From Holosporales bacterium (GTDB lineage Bacteria; Pseudomonadota; Alphaproteobacteria; RUG11792), in contig JAITFF010000001.1 of the NCBI GenBank assembly GCA_031281515.1, positions 1-8,605 of the forward strand: a stretch of DNA of 8,605 bases, read 5' to 3'. Shown one piece after another: positions 5,528 through 8,605 of the stretch. The position numbers were made by a program, and so were the translations under genes. Under the pieces are notes generated by a model that saw only the letters and a program-made list of their open reading frames with translations, searched no databases and was not told where the DNA came from. Positions within the stretch are counted from its first letter, which is position 1. Each line of letters opens with the position of its first letter.

Positions 5528-7552
5528 CTACCCCAGTTGAATCATCGCGGCCGAAATGGCCAATCGTCCCCCACCAGAAACTGTGCACATCCCAGTAGCT
5601 TTAAGATCTAGCACGGGAGAACCCATTTCTAGAGTGGCTGTTGCATTCCCCTTGATCTGTAACGCGCTAAATTCAATGCCTTTAGTGCCGTCAAACTTGA
5701 TATCTGTGGCCTTAACTGATCCTTCCATCTTTGCTTCTGCTTTCCAATTTTGGCAACTTACGGTAACATCCGATTTAGAAATGATCTCGATTTTCCCATC
5801 TGACGCTAGTTTGATACCTTTGCCAGCCTGGAAGTTCATGTCTCCATCGCATTCCACTTTGAAGTCCCCTGAAGACTTAAATGATATGTCTCCCGTCACA
5901 TCAAAAATCAGCCCTCCATCTTTTAATGTAACCGAATACCCACCTTGATCAAGGGTGACTCCCATATTTCCTTCGTGTAATACGATCGTGCAATCACCTT
6001 TCTTAATGGTTACTGTCACTGGTCCTGTCTGAGTGGTTACCTGGACATCATCTTCGGCGACCATATGAAAGCTCTTTTGGGCATGGACAAAAATTTCTTC
6101 CTCACCACCCTTGTCGTTAATCCTCACCTCGTTAAATCCGTCTCCATCCACTGATAGTGTACGCAACCCTGAAACTGTATTCATTTCTTTTGGATAATTT
6201 CCTGGTGGCTTATTAGCTTCGCAATAAGTAGATCCGAAGCAGTACGGGCGATCTGGATCTCCATTTAAAAACCCGATAAAGACGTCCATTCCTACGCGGG
6301 GAATAAACAATGCACCGTAACCATTACCGGCCCAACCTTGCATGACATACACCCAGCATGATCCAGTGCCGTTTTCGCGCGATCTGGAATCCCAAGGAAA
6401 TAAGACTAAGATGCGCCCGAACTCGTCACAATTCACAGAACCTGCGGGATCACCGACGACCTTCCCAGGCACGAGGCCTGGTATTTTGTTTTTCTTGTGA
6501 ACATTTGGTGGGCGAAACAGAACAGCAGCTGGAATTGCTTTAAATGAGTTAGCGTATTCCGTCAGTGTGGCCGTTACTGGCTGAATCATGGGGGGCTTGA
6601 CTCCCTGCGTTATGTCATGACTGACGCTCACCACGAAGAATGCTCCCACTTTGTCAATTTCGACGATGGCTCCTGGGTAGATTTCTGGACAATAGCTGTT
6701 ACCAGTCAGGATTGTGGCTTCCGCATTATCCATTTCCAGAAATTCTCGCGACTTCCTGTTAGCGGCTTCCTGATCTTCAAACTGGAGTCCGAAGACTTCA
6801 CGTTCCCCGATTCTCAAACTATCTGAGGCCGCCGAAAAGGTTCCAGAAACCATTCTCGCCAGATTCTCATTATATGAGTAACAGTCTACCTGCCGTACCC
6901 CAATTGACTTACTCTGCTGGATGTTGAAGACAACAGTCGGGTTGTACGCGGCATCTGAGTAAGTCTTGTATAATCTCAACACTGTTCGACATTTCTGCGC
7001 GGATGTGCTGCTATCACAGGCATGAAGCGTAGTTTTATTATCATCACTCACGAGAAAAAAATAGGCCCCATTTTCTTCGAGCAATCTGGATATGAAGTGA
7101 AGATCAGTTTCCCCGTATTGTATGCATACCGGTCTTTTATCCGACTTCATAAATTGAAAATTGATGCGATAATCGATACTATTATCTTTCAGAACCTGAC
7201 GAATGGTATCCTCGATCGATAATTCTTGGAATACCCTGAACCTGGTAAAATAGTCCATACGGGATACGGATGGAACGACTAGAAGTTGTAAAATACTATC
7301 GGCAGTTCCGTCGGTCAAATTGGCGACATTCCTGATGGTCGCCCTCTGAACAATGCCAGAGAAATACCGTGGAGCCCCAGAATCAAAATGTATGCTCAAT
7401 GTGAATGGAGCGTTAACGACGCTCGCAATGTCTTGGTCGTGAGGAGTTTGTAGGTCTACATACAATTCCCAGCAACTGGAAATAGCCTCCACAACCTCAG
7501 CTTTAACGAGAGATGCGCTCCTGATTTGCTGGCATCTAAATTCAACTGACAT
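5528..7552 (-). CDS. vgrG: Type VI secretion system spike protein VgrG (TssI)
   Basis: VgrG trimers cap the Hcp tube of the T6SS and pierce target cells, carrying PAAR proteins and effectors. This 674-residue protein has the full core. A gp27-like base (about 1-345) contains the family signature YGETDLHFISRLLEENGAYF (146-165). A gp5-like OB fold (about 358-445) contains GRILVLFPWD, PRVGMDVFIGFLNGDPDRP (418-436) and CFGSTY. A linker with GFNEVRINDKGGEEEIFVHA (472-491) follows, and then a repetitive beta needle (about 495-674) rich in Gly, Asp and alternating hydrophobics (SVTLKDG, DGKIEI). It ends ISAAMIQLG, a usual needle tip, with no appended toxin domain, so it is a structural VgrG that would need separate cargo. 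The ATG at 7550-7552 lacks a clear ribosome binding site. dapA follows at 7 bases and an unknown repeat protein precedes it. Confidence 0.95.
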   Translation of the reverse strand: MSVEFRCQQIRSASLVKAEVVEAISSCWELYVDLQTPHDQDIASVVNAPFTLSIHFDSGAPRYFSGIVQRATIRNVANLTDGTADSILQLLVVPSVSRMDYFTRFRVFQELSIEDTIRQVLKDNSIDYRINFQFMKSDKRPVCIQYGETDLHFISRLLEENGAYFFLVSDDNKTTLHACDSSTSAQKCRTVLRLYKTYSDAAYNPTVVFNIQQSKSIGVRQVDCYSYNENLARMVSGTFSAASDSLRIGEREVFGLQFEDQEAANRKSREFLEMDNAEATILTGNSYCPEIYPGAIVEIDKVGAFFVVSVSHDITQGVKPPMIQPVTATLTEYANSFKAIPAAVLFRPPNVHKKNKIPGLVPGKVVGDPAGSVNCDEFGRILVLFPWDSRSRENGTGSCWVYVMQGWAGNGYGALFIPRVGMDVFIGFLNGDPDRPYCFGSTYCEANKPPGNYPKEMNTVSGLRTLSVDGDGFNEVRINDKGGEEEIFVHAQKSFHMVAEDDVQVTTQTGPVTVTIKKGDCTIVLHEGNMGVTLDQGGYSVTLKDGGLIFDVTGDISFKSSGDFKVECDGDMNFQAGKGIKLASDGKIEIISKSDVTVSCQNWKAEAKMEGSVKATDIKFDGTKGIEFSALQIKGNATATLEMGSPVLDLKATGMCTVSGGGRLAISAAMIQLG

Positions 7553-7594
7553 TTATGTGCCAGACTCAGTAGGAATAAGATTCACGCCCGGAGT

Positions 7595-7624
7595 TTTATA
7601 CCAAAAAAAACAGACACAAGCCAA
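7595..7624 (-). promoter_or_regulatory. Possible promoter for vgrG-dapA
   Basis: In the 99-base gap before vgrG, minus-strand TTGGCT (7619-7624), an 18-base spacer containing eight T, and TATAAA (7595-7600) resemble a sigma70 promoter (four and five of six bases). Start near 7588 would leave a leader of about 36 bases. The gap is short, so read-through from the upstream gene is also possible. Confidence 0.45.
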
Positions 7625-7651
7625 ACTTTCGTTGTAACCAATCCTAAATGA

Positions 7652-8605
7652 TCAGCTTATCCGCCTGATGTTCCTCATTAAAGTCTGCAGTACATCGTCT
7701 CTCGTCAAGGCTGGAATTGGTTTCGGAAATTTGAAGACAGGTGAAATCAATTGCTCAGCAGTAATTGTATTCTGGTCAGGATAGCCAAGCGCCCTCCCGG
7801 CCTCTTCTAGAAACTCTGACATGCCACACCTAACGTCTTCCAGTGTATATGCTAAATCAGGTCTATTCCTCGCTATTGTACGAAAACGAGTATTCTCATC
7901 TATGATGAACTGGTATATTTTGAGACTTCTATCTTTGATTATACGAGTGTAGTGTACAGGACTCTCAAACACAAGGCCATATACTCCAGATACAGACACC
8001 GGTATTACATCCCCAGATTCACGCTGAAATGCTTTAGCTTCTTTAGCCAGTTTATCCTGAATTTTCTTACTGGTCTTGAGCATGAGTGCTGCAAGCGAGT
8101 ATCCGACATCAGTTATTAAATCCTGCATTGGTAGTTTGGTTAACACATCCGGCGGAATTTCGTATACTTTTTTTTGCTTTAGTTCAGCCAAAGCTTCCAT
8201 CCAATTACACATCAGAATTCTCTTTTTGTCTCCGCTATCGATTAGTCTCGATTCCACGATTCTCTCTTTTCCAAATTTTATGATGTCCCCCTCCAAGGTC
8301 GGAAAGTTTTTTCCGATCGTTAGTTCTAGCAATTCTGCAAAGCGCAACAAGTGGGCCGATGGCGGTTGATCTTCGCGTTCTCTGTTCATTGCTGATAAGG
8401 TATCCTCTACAGCCGGAGGAGGAACTTCTATAACTGAAGGAGAAGGAGCTGGTACCTCTCTTCCTACTACATTAGGAACTTCTGTAACTGAAGGAGAAGG
8501 AGCTGGTACCTCTCTTCCTACTACATTAGGAACTTCTATAACTGAAGGAGAAAGATCTGATACCTCTCTTCCTACTACATTAGGAACTTCTGTAACTGAA
8601 GGAGA
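7652..8605 (-). CDS. Unknown repeat-containing protein upstream of vgrG (N-terminus beyond window)
   Basis: The reading frame is open to the right edge, so the visible 317 residues are the C-terminal part of a larger protein; an internal ATG at 8387-8389 is probably not the true start. Visible residues 1-72 are four 18-residue repeats of the type SPSVTEVPNVVGREVPAP, probably an extended Pro/Val/Glu-rich stalk or linker. The remaining 245 residues form a mixed-charge, soluble, mostly helical domain with no transmembrane segment. It contains a lysine-rich helix (visible residues about 176-194, around KTSKKIQDKLAKEAKAFQRE) and a basic C-terminus (RNIRRIS). I recognise no family. Lying 99 bases before vgrG on the same strand, it could be a T6SS cargo or adaptor, as genes for these often flank vgrG, but no catalytic motif is visible. 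A surface or host-interaction protein is the main alternative. Confidence 0.8.
   Translation of the reverse strand, partial: SPSVTEVPNVVGREVSDLSPSVIEVPNVVGREVPAPSPSVTEVPNVVGREVPAPSPSVIEVPPPAVEDTLSAMNREREDQPPSAHLLRFAELLELTIGKNFPTLEGDIIKFGKERIVESRLIDSGDKKRILMCNWMEALAELKQKKVYEIPPDVLTKLPMQDLITDVGYSLAALMLKTSKKIQDKLAKEAKAFQRESGDVIPVSVSGVYGLVFESPVHYTRIIKDRSLKIYQFIIDENTRFRTIARNRPDLAYTLEDVRCGMSEFLEEAGRALGYPDQNTITAEQLISPVFKFPKPIPALTRDDVLQTLMRNIRRIS
8390..8605. repeat. 54-base tandem repeat array (four units, continuing past the window edge)
   Basis: Units in coding order are 8605-8552, 8551-8498, 8497-8444 and 8443-8390; the period is exactly 54 bases (18 codons), so frame is kept. Units 2 and 3 differ by one base (ATA/ACA, Ile/Thr). 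Unit 1 differs in its last three codons (SDL instead of PAP), and unit 4 keeps only its first half (SPSVIEVP) before diverging. Thr and Ile alternate at the fifth position, hinting at duplication of a 108-base pair of units. Confidence 0.95.

Noticed and set aside
7601..7640. Minus-strand T8 run after the repeat protein gene as an intrinsic terminator
   Set aside because: Only a stem of about four pairs can be drawn before it; the run fits better as spacer of a possible vgrG promoter.
7652..8389. The ATG at 8387-8389 as the true start of the gene before vgrG
   Set aside because: The same frame continues open through 72 repeat codons to the window edge, and no ribosome binding site precedes the ATG.
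8390..8605. PASTA domains suggested by VPNVVG in the repeats
   Set aside because: PASTA domains are about 65-70 residues long; this unit is 18 residues and lacks the rest of the fold.
8390..8605. CRISPR array
   Set aside because: Units are contiguous 54-base coding repeats without unique spacers, and they maintain an open frame.

Overview
The window looks like part of an alphaproteobacterial chromosome, most plausibly a host-associated or intracellular lineage (Holosporales- or Rickettsiales-like; this is inference). The signs are a fused ispD-ispF gene, a short zinc-free type L36 gene of the form usual in alphaproteobacteria, a drug/metabolite-superfamily transporter resembling rickettsial S-adenosylmethionine importers, and a type VI secretion (T6SS) spike gene. 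Genes are tightly packed, and every gene except one lies on the minus strand.

Layout, left to right. (1) Positions 1-623: 5' part of an EamA/DMT membrane transporter, cut by the window edge. (2) 732-1865: ispDF, whose two domains perform two steps of the MEP isoprenoid pathway. It sits 7 bases after rpmJ (1873-1998), a gene too short for routine ORF lists; a good sigma70-type promoter at 2041-2070 probably drives both. (3) 2120-3700: a 526-residue exported protein I do not recognise. It is divergent from 3955-4545, a small lipoprotein with a proline-rich linker and six cysteines, also unrecognised. The 254-base space between them probably holds both control regions. A 23-base piece of the 526-residue gene is repeated exactly just beyond the lipoprotein gene, in a patch of weaker similarity at constant offset, as if a paralogue had decayed there. 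(4) 4651-5520: dapA (diaminopimelate/lysine pathway), 7 bases downstream of vgrG (5528-7552), the T6SS spike trimer. (5) 7652 to the right edge: C-terminal 317 residues of a larger unknown protein that begins, within the window, with four 18-residue repeats encoded by a 54-base tandem array.

How the genes may work together. rpmJ-ispDF and dapA are housekeeping genes for translation, isoprenoids and cell wall/lysine. vgrG and the upstream repeat protein look like a small T6SS delivery cassette: this VgrG ends at its needle without a C-terminal toxin, so it would need separate cargo or adaptors, and the adjacent unknown protein is the natural candidate. The two exported orphans form an accessory module inserted between housekeeping genes. 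No tRNA, rRNA, CRISPR array, insertion sequence or convincing intrinsic terminator was seen. No gene-free stretch exceeds 300 bases.
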